Shown piece after piece: positions 52,869 to 64,000 of a stretch of 64,000 bases of DNA. Source of the stretch: Pseudomonadota bacterium. Lineage in GTDB: Bacteria; Pseudomonadota; Gammaproteobacteria; Burkholderiales; Burkholderiaceae_C. The notes beneath the pieces are model-generated. The model saw nothing but the letters and a program-made list of their open reading frames with translations. It was not told the origin of the DNA and searched no databases. The position numbers and the translations under genes are program-made. Where the stretch lies: the NCBI GenBank assembly GCA_018241225.1, contig JAFEEG010000007.1:203806-267805 (forward strand). Reading direction: 5' to 3'. How positions within the stretch are numbered: the stretch's first letter is position 1; every line of letters starts with the position of its first letter.

Positions 52869-52938
52869 CAAACGTGACTGTCATTAGTGTTTATACTATG
52901 TCTTCGCAAGCGTTTTTACCAACCAGAGGAACTACTGA

Positions 52939-53502
52939 ATGTCCGTGATCAACACCCAAATCAAGCCCTTCAAGGCCAGCGCTTTCAAGAACGGCAAGTT
53001 CGTCGACGTTTCGGACGCCGATGTGAAGGGCAAGTGGGCAGTTTTCTTCTTCTACCCGGCTGATTTCACCTTTGTGTGCCCGACCGAACTGGGCGACGTG
53101 GCCGACCACTACGCAGAGTTCCAGAAACTGGGCGTGGAGATCTACTCGGTGTCGACCGACACCCATTTCACGCACAAGGCCTGGCACGATTCGTCGGAAA
53201 CGATCGGCAAGATCAAGTACCCGATGATCGGTGACCCCACGCTGGCCATCAGCCGCAACTTCGAAGTCCTGCGCGAAGACCAGGGCCTGGCCAACCGCGG
53301 CACCTACATCGTCGACCCGCAAGGCGTGATCCAGGCCGTGGAAATCACCGCCGAAGGCATTGGCCGTGACGCCAAGGACCTGCTGCGCAAGGTCAAGGCT
53401 GCCCAGTACGTGGCTGCCCACCCCGGTGAAGTCTGCCCCGCCAAGTGGGAAGAAGGCGCAGCCACGCTGAAGCCTTCGCTCGACCTGGTCGGCAAGATCT
53501 AA
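52939..53502 (+). CDS. ahpC: alkyl hydroperoxide reductase subunit C (2-Cys peroxiredoxin)
   Basis: A 187-residue typical 2-Cys peroxiredoxin reducing hydrogen peroxide and organic peroxides. The peroxidatic cysteine is C47 in FTFVCPTE and the resolving cysteine C166 in GEVCPAKW. The start [16 protein letters not shown] matches AhpC, with AGAGGAAC upstream of the ATG. It is followed by ahpF 107 bases on, with a strong terminator between, so ahpF may depend on read-through or an own promoter. Confidence 0.97.
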   Translation: MSVINTQIKPFKASAFKNGKFVDVSDADVKGKWAVFFFYPADFTFVCPTELGDVADHYAEFQKLGVEIYSVSTDTHFTHKAWHDSSETIGKIKYPMIGDPTLAISRNFEVLREDQGLANRGTYIVDPQGVIQAVEITAEGIGRDAKDLLRKVKAAQYVAAHPGEVCPAKWEEGAATLKPSLDLVGKI

Positions 53503-53540
53503 GCAGCAGCCCGACAGCTACCAGACACTGGTCCTGTGAC

Positions 53541-53588
53541 AAAGCCCGGGTGCACTCCCGTGCCCGGGCTTTTTGTTTTCTTTTTTGC
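53541..53588 (+). terminator. Rho-independent terminator between ahpC and ahpF
   Basis: 10-bp stem AAAGCCCGGG/CCCGGGCTTT (53541-53550 and 53563-53572) with a 12-base loop, then a long T-rich tail to 53588. Confidence 0.85.
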
Positions 53589-53609
53589 ACCTGAGAAAGT
53601 GAGTCCTTC

Positions 53610-55169
53610 ATGCTCGACGCAGCCACCAAAGCCCAACTGAAGAGTTACCTCGAACGCGCCACGCAGCCGATCGAGATCGTCGCCTCGCTCGACGACAGCA
53701 AGGCCTCGGGCGAACTGCAGGCGCTGCTGAAGGACATCGTGGAGTCTTCGCCGCTGGTCAAGGTGACCGAGAGCCGCGACGACAACCATCGCAAGCCCTC
53801 TTTTTCGATCAATCGCCCCAGCGAAAACCATGGCCCGCGCTTTGCCGGCCTGCCGATGGGGCACGAATTCACCTCGCTGGTGCTGGCGCTGCTGCAAGTG
53901 GGCGGCTATCCGCCCAAGGTCGAGCCCGAAGTGCTGCAGCAGATCCGCGAGCTGGACGGCGACTTCGAATTCGAGATCTACATCTCGCTGACCTGCCACA
54001 ACTGCCCGGACGTGGTGCAGGCGCTGAACCTCATGGCCGTGCAGAACCCGCGCATCCGCGCCACGATGATCGACGGCGGGCTGTTCCAGGACGAGGTCAA
54101 GGAGCGCCAGATCATGGCCGTGCCCACCGTGTTCCTGAACGGAACCGAATTCGGCCAGGGCCGCATGACGCTGGAAGAAATACTTGCGAAGATCGACGTC
54201 AGCGGCGTCGAGCGCGAAGCCAGGAAGATCGACGCCAAGGACCCGTTCGACGTGCTGATCGTCGGCGGTGGCCCGGCTGGCGCCGCGGCGGCCGTGTACG
54301 CGGCGCGCAAGGGCATCCGTACCGGCGTTGCTTCGGAGCGCTTCGGCGGCCAGGTGCTGGACACCATGGGCATCGAGAACTTCATTTCGGTGAAGGAGAC
54401 CGAAGGGCCCAAGTTCGCATTGGCCCTGGAAGAGCACGTGCGCCACTATGACGTGGACATCATGAACCTGCAGCGCGCCAAGGCGCTGGTGCCGGGCAAG
54501 GACATGATCGAGCTGCAACTGGAAAGCGGTGCCTCCCTTAAGACCAGGTCGCTGATCATTTCCACCGGCGCGCGCTGGCGCAACATCAACGTGCCGGGTG
54601 AGCACGAATACAAGAACAAGGGCGTGGCCTACTGCCCGCACTGCGACGGCCCGCTCTTCAAGGGCAAGCGCGTGGCGGTGATCGGCGGTGGCAACTCGGG
54701 CGTCGAGGCGGCCATCGACCTGGCCGGCATCGTGGGCCACGTGACGCTGATCGAATACGACACGCAACTGCGTGCCGACGCCGTGCTGCAGCGCAAGCTC
54801 ACCAGCCTGCCCAACGTGAGGGTGATCACCAACGCCCAGACGACGGAAATCACCGGCGACGGCCAGAAGCTCAATGGCCTGACCTACAAGGACCGTGCCA
54901 GCAGCGAAACGCACAACGTGGAGCTCGAAGGCGTGTTCATCCAGATCGGCCTGGTGCCCAACACCGATTGGCTCAAGGGCACGATCGAGCTGTCGCGCCA
55001 CGGCGAGATCATCGTGGACGAGCGCGGCCAGACGTCAGTGCCGGGCGTGTTTGCCGCGGGCGACGCCACCACTGTGCCGTTCAAGCAGATCATCATCGCC
55101 GCCGGCGATGGGGCCAAGGCGGCGCTGGGCGCCTTCGACCACCTCATCCGCACCTCGGCACCTGCTTGA
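53610..55169 (+). CDS. ahpF: alkyl hydroperoxide reductase subunit F
   Basis: A 519-residue flavoprotein that passes NADH electrons to AhpC. The N-terminal thioredoxin-like domain has the CHNC centre (C129, C132). The C-terminal thioredoxin-reductase-like domain has FAD motif [18 protein letters not shown] near 218, the CPHC centre (C342, C345) and NAD motif [12 protein letters not shown] near 355. Size matches AhpF. The ATG at 53610 follows GAGAAAGTGAG. Confidence 0.97.
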   Translation: MLDAATKAQLKSYLERATQPIEIVASLDDSKASGELQALLKDIVESSPLVKVTESRDDNHRKPSFSINRPSENHGPRFAGLPMGHEFTSLVLALLQVGGYPPKVEPEVLQQIRELDGDFEFEIYISLTCHNCPDVVQALNLMAVQNPRIRATMIDGGLFQDEVKERQIMAVPTVFLNGTEFGQGRMTLEEILAKIDVSGVEREARKIDAKDPFDVLIVGGGPAGAAAAVYAARKGIRTGVASERFGGQVLDTMGIENFISVKETEGPKFALALEEHVRHYDVDIMNLQRAKALVPGKDMIELQLESGASLKTRSLIISTGARWRNINVPGEHEYKNKGVAYCPHCDGPLFKGKRVAVIGGGNSGVEAAIDLAGIVGHVTLIEYDTQLRADAVLQRKLTSLPNVRVITNAQTTEITGDGQKLNGLTYKDRASSETHNVELEGVFIQIGLVPNTDWLKGTIELSRHGEIIVDERGQTSVPGVFAAGDATTVPFKQIIIAAGDGAKAALGAFDHLIRTSAPA

Positions 55170-55188
55170 GCCGGGGCGGGGCGGCTCT

Positions 55189-56010
55189 TCAGTAGATGAG
55201 CCGCTCCGGCCGCAGCTCCTGCAGGATGGTGGTGGCGATCTCCTCGATCGACTTGGTGGTGGTGGAGAGCCAGCGGATGCCCGAGCGGCGCATCATGGCC
55301 TCGGCCTCCGACACTTCGTTGCGGCAGTTCTCCAGGCTGGCGTAGCGCGAACCGGGCCGGCGTTCGTTTCGGATCTCGGACAGGCGCTCGGGCTGGATCG
55401 TCAGGCCGAAGATCTTCTTGCGATGCGGCAGCAGCGCCGGCGGCAATTGCTTTCGATCGAAATCCTCCGGAATGAGCGGATAGTTGGCCGCCTTCAACCC
55501 ATGCTGCATGGCCAGGTACAGAGACGTGGGTGTCTTGCCGCTGCGGCTCACGCCCACCAGGATGACGTCTGCGCCTTCCAGGTCGCGGTTGCTCTGGCCG
55601 TCGTCGTGCGCCAGGCTGAAGTCGATGGCGGCGATGCGCTCGTTGTATTCCTTGCTCTTGCTGGCGTCGCTGAAGCGGCCGATCCGGTGGTTGGACTTCA
55701 TCGCCAGCTCGATCTCGAGCGGCCGCACAAAGGTGCCGAACATGTCCAGCAGCATGCCCTTGCAGCCGTTCTCGATGACTTCCAGCACCTCCATATTGGC
55801 CAGCGTGGTGAAGACCAGCGGCCTCACGCCCTCGACTTCGGCCGTGTGGTTGATCTGCCGCACCGCCTGGTGTGCCTTGTCCACCGTATCGGTGAAGGGC
55901 AGGCGGACATGGCGCGGTCTGATCTCGAATTGCGCGAGGACGGCGTTGCCAAACGTTTCGGCGGTGATGCCGGTGCCGTCGGAGACGAAGAAAACGGTGC
56001 GGTTGGTCAT
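55189..56010 (-). CDS. ppsR: phosphoenolpyruvate synthase regulatory protein (kinase/pyrophosphorylase)
   Basis: A 273-residue bifunctional enzyme (DUF299/PPSR) that phosphorylates PEP synthase with ADP and removes the phosphate with pyrophosphate release. The nucleotide-binding loop [11 protein letters not shown] is near residue 153. The family N-terminus is [15 protein letters not shown]. The ATG at 56010 is the family start. It is divergent from ppsA, with 209 bases between, the classic arrangement with its target. A TACAAT on the plus strand at 56059-56064 may belong to the ppsA promoter. Confidence 0.95.
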   Translation of the reverse strand: MTNRTVFFVSDGTGITAETFGNAVLAQFEIRPRHVRLPFTDTVDKAHQAVRQINHTAEVEGVRPLVFTTLANMEVLEVIENGCKGMLLDMFGTFVRPLEIELAMKSNHRIGRFSDASKSKEYNERIAAIDFSLAHDDGQSNRDLEGADVILVGVSRSGKTPTSLYLAMQHGLKAANYPLIPEDFDRKQLPPALLPHRKKIFGLTIQPERLSEIRNERRPGSRYASLENCRNEVSEAEAMMRRSGIRWLSTTTKSIEEIATTILQELRPERLIY

Positions 56011-56219
56011 GTGAGCAGGGGCCTTGTCCGTTGCCGCGCCCCATATGCCGGGCGCGCCTACAATTCCGGGGATTATCAGGACTTCCGGCCGTCCGGCTGG
56101 CGTCTGCCAGCACACCCGCACTTCTCATCCATGCGCGCCGCCACTGCACCCAGAGCAACGAGAACGATCGTGCGCTGCCGCCCGCATGGGATACCGCTTT
56201 CAACTTTAGGAGCTTTCCC

Positions 56220-58622
<2,403 letters not shown>

Positions 58623-58643
58623 GGCTCTCCAAGCGCTTCCCGG

Positions 58644-58685
58644 ATGTGGCCCGGCGGCTGTTGCCCCCGGGCCACATTCTTTTTC
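58644..58685 (+). terminator. Rho-independent terminator of ppsA
   Basis: 11-bp stem ATGTGGCCCGG/CCGGGCCACAT (58644-58654 and 58667-58677) with a T-rich tail. Confidence 0.88.
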
Positions 58686-58851
58686 ACGCTTTCCCTGTCG
58701 TCAGCAGCCTGTCAGGCTGGCCGGGATTGCACACGGAAGCTTACCTGTGTCACATTCTGCGACACAGGGACGTATTGCTGCGTTTTCACGAAGAAGGCCC
58801 CAGCGGTGGGGTCTCGCTAACAGGCCAGCATTCACTTCGAGAAAACTTCCG

Positions 58852-59352
58852 ATGATCCTCTTCAAGACTGAGGCGGGCCAGCAGGCCCTCAAGGACCGCT
58901 CCGTCACCGTTACGCCGCGCCAGCGCTCGGCGTTCATCCTGTTTGATGGCAAACGGACGATGGACGAAGTAGTCGGCGCCGGCCTGGGCGTGACCCGGGG
59001 GGACATCGAGCAAATGATGACGCTGGGCCTGCTGGTGCCGGCCGACGGGGTCGTGCCTGCGCAAGCCGCTGCGGCAGCTCCGGCGACGCTCGCTCCGGTA
59101 GCGGCGGGCACGGCGCCGGGCCCCGCGCCGGGCGCCGCCGGGGCGCCTGCCCTGAGCCACCAGCAGCGCTACCAGGCCGCCTATCCCATCGCCACCCGGC
59201 TCACGGCCGGTCTGGGCCTGCGTGGCTTCAAACTCAATCTGGCGGTGGAAGCGGCTGCCAACTGGGAAGAACTGGTGGGCTTGGCGCCCAAGATTCGTGC
59301 TGCCGTCGGCGTCGACCGGGCCATCGAATTCGACCGCGCGCTGGGTATCTGA
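58852..59352 (+). CDS. conserved protein of unknown function with Ala/Pro linker
   Basis: A 166-residue protein I cannot assign. The N-terminal 60 residues (ILFKTEAGQQALKDRSVTVT, then RQRSAFILFDGKRTMDEVVG) look like a small winged-helix or PilZ-neighbour-type domain found in many betaproteobacterial proteins. An Ala/Pro/Gly linker (residues about 65-100) leads to a helical C-terminal part (YPIATRLTAGLGLRGFKLNLAVE). No signal peptide or membrane helix is visible. The ATG at 58852 is preferred over 58747 because the conserved-looking block starts there. It lies between ppsA and the rpsF promoter. Confidence 0.7.
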   Translation: MILFKTEAGQQALKDRSVTVTPRQRSAFILFDGKRTMDEVVGAGLGVTRGDIEQMMTLGLLVPADGVVPAQAAAAAPATLAPVAAGTAPGPAPGAAGAPALSHQQRYQAAYPIATRLTAGLGLRGFKLNLAVEAAANWEELVGLAPKIRAAVGVDRAIEFDRALGI

Positions 59353-59365
59353 GCCGCTTCGGGAT

Positions 59366-59394
59366 TTGGGCGCGGGCGAAGGGACTGCTATAAT
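59366..59394 (+). promoter_or_regulatory. predicted promoter of rpsF-priB-rpsR-rplI
   Basis: A perfect -10 TATAAT (59389-59394) with TTGGGC 17 bases upstream (59366-59371). It would give a leader of about 200 bases before rpsF. Confidence 0.6.
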
Positions 59395-59503
59395 CGTGGG
59401 CTTCGCCTTGCCACACTGCAATTTGACGCTGCAGGTGGCTTTCAATCTCCGCCTGGCGGCAGGTTGCAACCAAAGGGCGCGAAATCCCGCAAGCGCACCT
59501 GCC

Positions 59504-59533
59504 AGCCAGGCCGCGTAAAGCGGCAAGGTGGCT
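59504..59533 (+). promoter_or_regulatory. stem-loop in the rpsF leader
   Basis: Two stacked stems, AGCCA/TGGCT outer and GCCGC/GCGGC inner with a GTAAA loop and an asymmetric bulge. S6:S18 complexes repress their own mRNA through a structured leader in several bacteria; whether this is that element cannot be decided by eye. Confidence 0.35.
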
Positions 59534-59599
59534 CGTGCCGCCGGCTTTTCGCCTCCAAGGGAGCGACCCCGCGCCAGGCCCACATCCAAAAGGAGTGCC

Positions 59600-59980
59600 A
59601 TGCGTCACTACGAAATCATCTTGCTGATCCACCCGGATCAGAGCGAGCAAGTTCCGGCCATGCTGGAGCGCTACAAGGGCATGATCACCGCCGGCGGCGG
59701 CAAGATCCACCGCGTTGAAGACTGGGGCCGTCGCCAACTGGCCTACCAGATCAACAAGCTGAGCAAGGCCCACTACCTGTGCGTCAACATCGAAGCCGAC
59801 CAGGCCGTGATGGCTGAACTGGAGCACGCCTTCAAGTTCAACGACGCCGTGCTGCGCCACCTGACGGTGCAGAAGAAGAAGGCTGACACCGCTCCTTCGT
59901 CGATGATGAAGACCGTTGAGCGCGAAGAAGCCCGCAAGGCTCAGCAAGCCGAGTACGCTGCCGCCAACAACAACGGTTGA
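59600..59980 (+). CDS. rpsF: 30S ribosomal protein S6
   Basis: A 126-residue ribosomal protein of the small subunit. It starts [20 protein letters not shown] and includes the family segment [20 protein letters not shown]. The C-terminal tail is longer and charged. An AAAGGAG sits before the ATG at 59600. It heads rpsF-priB-rpsR-rplI, with a structured leader of about 200 bases upstream. Confidence 0.98.
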   Translation: MRHYEIILLIHPDQSEQVPAMLERYKGMITAGGGKIHRVEDWGRRQLAYQINKLSKAHYLCVNIEADQAVMAELEHAFKFNDAVLRHLTVQKKKADTAPSSMMKTVEREEARKAQQAEYAAANNNG

Positions 59981-59996
59981 TGCAAAGGGCCCCGCT

Positions 59997-60290
59997 GTGG
60001 CAGCCAATCAGCTGGTGCTGACTGCCTGCCTCGCCGAACGCGGATCCTTGCGATACACCCCAGCCGGATTGCCGGCGCTTGACCTCAAGCTCGAACACGA
60101 GTCCCAGGTCGAAGACGCCGGGCAACGCAGGCAGGTGAAGGCGGCCTTGAAGGCCGTCGCCTTTGGCAGCAATGCCGAAAGGCTCGCAGGGCAGGCACTG
60201 GGAAGCATTTGGACATTCCAGGGCTTTCTTGCCACTCCCGGTTCGGCCAAGCACCCGGTTCTGCACATCCAGGATTTTCAGCAAGATTAA
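59997..60290 (+). CDS. priB: primosomal replication protein N (PriB)
   Basis: A 97-residue single-stranded-DNA-binding OB-fold protein of the replication-restart primosome. The start is a GTG at 59997 ([12 protein letters not shown]). The position between rpsF and rpsR, 16 bases after rpsF, is the typical place for priB in beta- and gammaproteobacteria. Length and OB-type pattern ([21 protein letters not shown]) agree. Confidence 0.92.
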   Translation: MAANQLVLTACLAERGSLRYTPAGLPALDLKLEHESQVEDAGQRRQVKAALKAVAFGSNAERLAGQALGSIWTFQGFLATPGSAKHPVLHIQDFQQD

Positions 60291-60310
60291 TTTTCGAAAG
60301 AGGTCCCGAA

Positions 60311-60592
60311 ATGGCCACGTTCAAGAAATTCAACAAAGACAAGCGCCCGAAGCGCAACACCCAGTCGCTGCTGTTCAAGCGCAAGCGCTTCTGCCGCTTC
60401 ACGGTCGCCGGCGTCGAAGAAATCGACTACAAGGATGTCGACACGCTGCGTGACTTCATCAGCGAAAACGGCAAGATCATCCCCGCGCGCCTGACCGGCA
60501 CGCGCGCCATCTATCAGCGCCAGCTCAACACCGCGATCAAGCGTGCTCGCTTCCTCGCGCTGGTGCCCTACACCGACCAGCACCGCGTCTAA
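60311..60592 (+). CDS. rpsR: 30S ribosomal protein S18
   Basis: A 93-residue small-subunit protein. The family core reads [19 protein letters not shown], then [20 protein letters not shown]. It partners S6 on the ribosome platform. The N-terminal extension is basic. It starts 20 bases after priB, with GAAAGAGGTCC upstream, and rplI follows by 12 bases. Confidence 0.98.
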   Translation: MATFKKFNKDKRPKRNTQSLLFKRKRFCRFTVAGVEEIDYKDVDTLRDFISENGKIIPARLTGTRAIYQRQLNTAIKRARFLALVPYTDQHRV

Positions 60593-60604
60593 GGAGCGTC
60601 CAAC

Positions 60605-61057
60605 ATGCAAGTCATTCTTCTGGACAAGGTTGTCAACCTGGGCACGCTGGGTGAAATCGTCAAGGTCAAGGACGGCTACGCCCGCAACTTCCTGATTCCC
60701 TCGGGCCGCGCCCGTCGCGCCACCGAAGCCAACAAGGCCGAATTCGCCGCCAAGCGCGCCGAACTCGAAAAGGCTGCGGCCGCCAAGCTGGCCGAAGCAC
60801 AAGCCCAGGGCGAAAAGCTCGGCGGCACCTCGATCAAGCTCACGCAGAAGGCCGGCGTCGACGGCCGCCTGTTCGGCTCGGTCACCAACCACGACGTGGC
60901 CGAAGAGCTGAACAAGCTCGGCTACAAGGTGGTGAAGTCGCAAGTGCGCATGCCCAATGGCCCCATCAAGGTCGTTGGCGACAGCACCGTCTCGGTGTCG
61001 CTGCACACCGACGTGACCGTGGAAATCAACGTCACGGTCTACGGCGAAAGCGCCTGA
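60605..61057 (+). CDS. rplI: 50S ribosomal protein L9
   Basis: A 150-residue large-subunit protein. The N-terminal domain starts [20 protein letters not shown] with the family signature [13 protein letters not shown], then a long helix and the C-terminal domain. An AAGGAG lies before the ATG. A strong terminator follows at 61087-61116, ending the ribosomal operon before dnaB. Confidence 0.98.
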   Translation: MQVILLDKVVNLGTLGEIVKVKDGYARNFLIPSGRARRATEANKAEFAAKRAELEKAAAAKLAEAQAQGEKLGGTSIKLTQKAGVDGRLFGSVTNHDVAEELNKLGYKVVKSQVRMPNGPIKVVGDSTVSVSLHTDVTVEINVTVYGESA

Positions 61058-61086
61058 TCCCGCGAGCGCCTTGTGCGCGTCGATGC

Positions 61087-61116
61087 AAAGGCCGCCCCCG
61101 GGCGGCCTTTGTTTTT
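61087..61116 (+). terminator. Rho-independent terminator of the rpsF operon
   Basis: 11-bp stem AAAGGCCGCCC/GGGCGGCCTTT (61087-61097 and 61100-61110) with a two-base loop and GTTTTTG tail. Confidence 0.9.
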
Positions 61117-61227
61117 GTGCATGCTGAGTTGTCCCGCCCGGTGCACCGGAAGATCACCGGTTATGCACAGCCTTGTCCAATGACGGGAGACGCCCGGCGC
61201 CTTAGCATGCAGGGCTTCAAGAAATCT

Positions 61228-62634
61228 ATGTCAGCAGTTTTCTCTTACGCAGACAACGACCCGTCGAGCGACCGCCAGGTAGCTCAACTGCGCGTTCCTC
61301 CTCATTCCATCGAAGCCGAGTCCAGCGTGCTGGGCGGGCTGTTGCTTGACAACGGCGCCTGGGATCGCGTCGGCGACCTGCTGGTGGAAGGCGACTTCTA
61401 CCGGCACGAACACAAGCTGATCTTCACGGCCATGGAGCAGCTGATCAACGCCAGCAAACCGGCGGACGTGATCACTGTCTACGAGAAGCTTCAGAACCTG
61501 GGCAAGATCGAGGAGATCCAGGGCGGCCTGGTGTACCTCAATACGCTGGCGCAGTACGTGCCCAGTGCGAGCAACATCCGGCGCTATGCAGAGATCGTTC
61601 GCGAGCGCTCCATCTTGCGCAAGCTGGTCAGTGCCAGCGATGAAATCGCCACCAATGCCTTCAATCCGCAGGGCAAGGGGGTCGACAAGATCCTGGACGA
61701 GGCCGAGCAGAAGATCTTCAACATCGGCGAAGAAGGCGCGCGTTCGCAGCAGGGCTTCCAGAGCATGGACACGCTGGTGGTCGAGCTGCTCGACCGCGTG
61801 ACCGAGATGGCGGACAACCCGAACGACATCACGGGTGTGCGCACCGGCTTCTACGAATTCGACAAGATGACCTCGGGCCTGCAACCGGGCGACATGATTG
61901 TGCTGGCGGCTCGTCCATCAATGGGCAAGACCTCGCTGGCCATCAACATCGCCGAGCACGTGGCCATCGAGGAAGGCCTGCCCGTGGCCGTGTTCTCCAT
62001 GGAAATGGGCGCTTCGCAGCTGGCGGTGCGTATCGTGGGCTCCATCGGGCGCATCGACCAAGGCCACCTTCGAACCGGCCGCCTCACCGACGAGGAATGG
62101 CCGCGACTGACCGAGGCCATCGAGAAGCTGCGGACCGTGTCGCTGCATATCGACGAGACGCCGGGCCTGTCCACCAGCGAACTGCGCGCGAACTCGCGGC
62201 GGCTGGCGCGCCAGTACGGGCGCCTGGGCCTGATCGTGGTGGACTACCTGCAGCTCATGAGCGTGTCCACCGGCATGAGCGACGAAAACCGAGCCACCGC
62301 GGTGGGCGAAATCTCGCGAGGCCTGAAGATGCTGGCCAAGGAGCTCAAGTGCCCGGTCATCGCGCTGTCGCAGCTCAGCCGTGGCGTGGAAAGCCGTACC
62401 GACAAGCGCCCCATGATGAGTGACTTGCGGGAGTCCGGCGCCATCGAGCAGGACGCGGACATCATCATGTTCATCTACCGCGACGACTACTACAACAAGG
62501 ACTCGAAAGAGCCGGGCGTGGCCGAGGTGATCATCAGCAAGCACCGTAACGGGCCGACGGGCACGGTCAAGCTGGGCTTCCTGAAGCCGCTGACCAAGTT
62601 CGAGAATCTCGCAGGCGGCGGGCCCGAGTTCTGA
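61228..62634 (+). CDS. dnaB: replicative DNA helicase DnaB
   Basis: Unwinds DNA at the replication fork as a hexamer. The 468-residue product has the N-terminal primase-interacting domain (PPHSIEAESSVLGGLLLDN near 28) and the RecA-like ATPase domain. Walker A is ARPSMGKTS near residue 229 and Walker B LIVVDYLQLM near 332. The arginine-finger region (SRGVESRTDKRPMMSDLRESG) is present. The ATG at 61228 (MSAVFSYADND) is chosen; an ATG at 61207 adds seven residues. The partner primase gene dnaG is at 2063-4054 in the same window. Confidence 0.97.
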   Translation: MSAVFSYADNDPSSDRQVAQLRVPPHSIEAESSVLGGLLLDNGAWDRVGDLLVEGDFYRHEHKLIFTAMEQLINASKPADVITVYEKLQNLGKIEEIQGGLVYLNTLAQYVPSASNIRRYAEIVRERSILRKLVSASDEIATNAFNPQGKGVDKILDEAEQKIFNIGEEGARSQQGFQSMDTLVVELLDRVTEMADNPNDITGVRTGFYEFDKMTSGLQPGDMIVLAARPSMGKTSLAINIAEHVAIEEGLPVAVFSMEMGASQLAVRIVGSIGRIDQGHLRTGRLTDEEWPRLTEAIEKLRTVSLHIDETPGLSTSELRANSRRLARQYGRLGLIVVDYLQLMSVSTGMSDENRATAVGEISRGLKMLAKELKCPVIALSQLSRGVESRTDKRPMMSDLRESGAIEQDADIIMFIYRDDYYNKDSKEPGVAEVIISKHRNGPTGTVKLGFLKPLTKFENLAGGGPEF

Positions 62635-62650
62635 GAGAAGCGGCCGGTCG

Positions 62651-63352
62651 CTAGGCCATGCGCATCGGGTCGGCCTCGAGCCGGCGCAGCATCTCGGCCA
62701 GCGTCTTGCCGTCTTCGTCGCGAAAGCGCTCCGGCAGCACTTCGATGTCGTCGATGCGGTCGATTCGAAAGCCCCGGAAGTCCTCGCGCAGTTCGCACCA
62801 GGCGGAGAAGGTCCACACCTTGCCCCAGTAGAAGCAGCCCAGCGGCCGGACGATGCGCTGCGTGGGCGCGCCGATGACGTCGTGATAGCGCATGCGCAGC
62901 TTGTGACGCGACTGGACCGCTTCGCGCAACGTCTGCAGGCGCATGCGCGTTGCGTCGTCCAGCGCCCATGACGGGGTGGGCGCGAACAGCGCCAGGCTTT
63001 CTGCGGAAGCGCGCGCAACCGGCGGCAGCACCGAGACGACCTTGCCGATGGCCGTCTGGATGTCGCGCGCCATGGCCGGGTCGACCCAGCTTTGCGCCAG
63101 TCGTGCCGCCGCCACCAGCGCGGTGGCTTCGTCCTGCGTGAACATGAGCGGGGGAAGGTCGAAGCCTGTGCCCAGGCGGTAGCCTACGCCGGCCTCTCCC
63201 TCGATGGGGACGCCTTGCACCTGCAGATCGGCCACGTCGCGGTAGATGGTGCGTTCCGACACCTCCAGCCGCTGGGCCAGGAAGGCCGCGGTCGTGAGGC
63301 GGCGGCCGCGAATGAGTTGGACGATCTGGAACAGGCGGTCGGCACGGCGCAT
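62651..63352 (-). CDS. YafY-type HTH/WYL-domain transcriptional regulator
   Basis: A 233-residue regulator with an N-terminal winged helix (ADRLFQIVQLIRGRRLTTAA, then VSERTIYRDVADLQ) and a C-terminal WYL domain (CFYWGKVWTFSAWCELREDF near 175-195). WYL domains sense ligands or single-stranded DNA in known members; the ligand here is unknown. The ATG at 63352 is the family start. It is downstream of, and 14 bases from, the GyrI-like gene on the same strand and convergent with dnaB. Confidence 0.9.
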   Translation of the reverse strand: MRRADRLFQIVQLIRGRRLTTAAFLAQRLEVSERTIYRDVADLQVQGVPIEGEAGVGYRLGTGFDLPPLMFTQDEATALVAAARLAQSWVDPAMARDIQTAIGKVVSVLPPVARASAESLALFAPTPSWALDDATRMRLQTLREAVQSRHKLRMRYHDVIGAPTQRIVRPLGCFYWGKVWTFSAWCELREDFRGFRIDRIDDIEVLPERFRDEDGKTLAEMLRRLEADPMRMA

Positions 63353-63366
63353 CGTTGTTGGAGACG

Positions 63367-63819
63367 TCAGTTGAACAACACGCCGATGTGGATGTCGACC
63401 TGATCCGGGCCGGCATAGGACTCGAAGTCGCTGCGATAGGTGCGGCGGATCTCGGGGTGTTCCTCGAAATACTGCCAGATGGCGTCCCACAGGGCCAGCA
63501 CCATGTGCGGCATCTGCCCCTGGGTACTGAAAACGAGGTAATCGCCAGCCTCGATGTGAACCGTGGCCGGATCGCCCACGACGGCGACGCCCGCCGTGAT
63601 GTCGAAGTTGCCGTCCTGCCCTGATTCGTAGCTCGAGTACACGCCGTACAGCCGCATGTCGCCCAAGCGATGTGGTGCTTCGTAGGCGCACTCTTCGAAG
63701 AACTGGTTCCAGAGCTTGCCGATGCGTGCCGATTGCGGGTCGCGCTCGTCCTTGTTGCACGTGCGCGTCGTGATGCCGACGACACTGAATGCCTCCCGGC
63801 GTCGAAGTTGCGGTTGCAT
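63367..63819 (-). CDS. GyrI-like/AraC effector-binding domain protein
   Basis: A 150-residue single-domain protein of the SRPBCC-neighbour GyrI-like small-molecule-binding family (residues about 5-148). Examples are FSVVGITTRTCNKDE and the closing FESYAGPDQVDIHIGVLFN. The family includes SbmC and effector domains of AraC regulators. The adjacent WYL regulator 14 bases downstream suggests a two-gene unit in which one senses and one regulates, an inference only. AAAGGAG precedes the ATG. The remaining 181 bases to the window edge hold nothing I could identify. Confidence 0.85.
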   Translation of the reverse strand: MQPQLRRREAFSVVGITTRTCNKDERDPQSARIGKLWNQFFEECAYEAPHRLGDMRLYGVYSSYESGQDGNFDITAGVAVVGDPATVHIEAGDYLVFSTQGQMPHMVLALWDAIWQYFEEHPEIRRTYRSDFESYAGPDQVDIHIGVLFN

Positions 63820-64000
63820 GTCCTGACTCCTTTTGGGATCGATGAAATGGCGGCCGTGTCGCGCGCACTCGTGGTGCGGGCGACGGGCTGCACTTTGTAC
63901 TCGCAGGCATCCGCGGCTGCCAATGACCTTGCGTTGCTGGGGTCTTCGCGGCCACGGCCGTGGCGCCTGGGTGGCGCCTCTGGCGCGCCTATTTCAGCGC

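Noticed and set aside
52869..52890. Second half of an OxyR operator downstream of ATAG-N7-CTAT
   Set aside because: The expected tetranucleotides at the required spacing are not present, so only a half-site is reported.
63820..64000. Short frames and GC-rich repeats in the last 181 bases
   Set aside because: No ribosome-binding site, family motif or complete gene; the GCGCC-rich repeats are too short to interpret at the window edge.

Overview
The window is a GC-rich chromosomal segment of a betaproteobacterium, most likely Burkholderiales and probably Comamonadaceae (Variovorax/Acidovorax-like). This is inferred from gene content, since no search was run: an EF-P with Arg32 next to its rhamnosyltransferase EarP, a phasin, two Bug-type solute-binding proteins, a short H-NS-like protein, priB between rpsF and rpsR, and the surE-pcm-nlpD-rpoS order. 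There is no sign of prophage, insertion sequence, CRISPR array or rRNA operon. Two tRNA genes are present. Almost all long antisense reading frames are GC-driven shadows.

Layout. 1-4054: rpoD (cut by the window edge) and dnaG on the minus strand. 4135-7830: a YihY-type membrane protein, a short-chain dehydrogenase, a phasin with two matching upstream motifs, a thioesterase, an exported two-repeat protein and a CsbD protein. 8005-14153: a plus-strand run of pncB, an antiporter-like membrane protein, a 2-hydroxyacid dehydrogenase, rmuC and an MFS transporter. 14141-19828: minus-strand LOG protein, enoyl-CoA hydratase, efp, earP and ggt. 19934-23366: uvrC-pgsA-EamA. 23323-26391: a LysR regulator divergent from a haloacetate-dehalogenase-like hydrolase and a tartrate/D-malate dehydrogenase. 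26456-29157: hupB, tRNA-Val, ppiD, tRNA-His.

29188-41266 is the main accessory region. It has an AraC regulator, two solitary Bug proteins, a ThDP enzyme, a GlcG/HbpS-like protein, a LysR regulator, a metal-dependent amidohydrolase, an extradiol-type dioxygenase, a fumarylacetoacetate-hydrolase-family enzyme, a flavin monooxygenase and an amidase. Several start codons overlap the preceding stop. The content fits hydroxylation, meta-cleavage and hydrolysis of an aromatic acid or amide, but no single described pathway matches the whole set, so this is the best candidate for an undescribed system.

41393-48727: an H-NS-like protein, a quinone oxidoreductase, the surE-pcm-nlpD-rpoS-rlmD stationary-phase block and a YccA membrane protein. 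48897-55169: iron and peroxide handling, with a second GlcG-like protein, hemP under a Fur-like box, exbD-exbB-tonB, bfd under a second Fur-like box, bfr, ahpC and ahpF. 55189-58622: ppsR divergent from its expected target ppsA. 59366-62634: rpsF-priB-rpsR-rplI, then dnaB. 62651-63819: a WYL-domain regulator and a GyrI-like protein. The last 181 bases contain nothing that could be identified.
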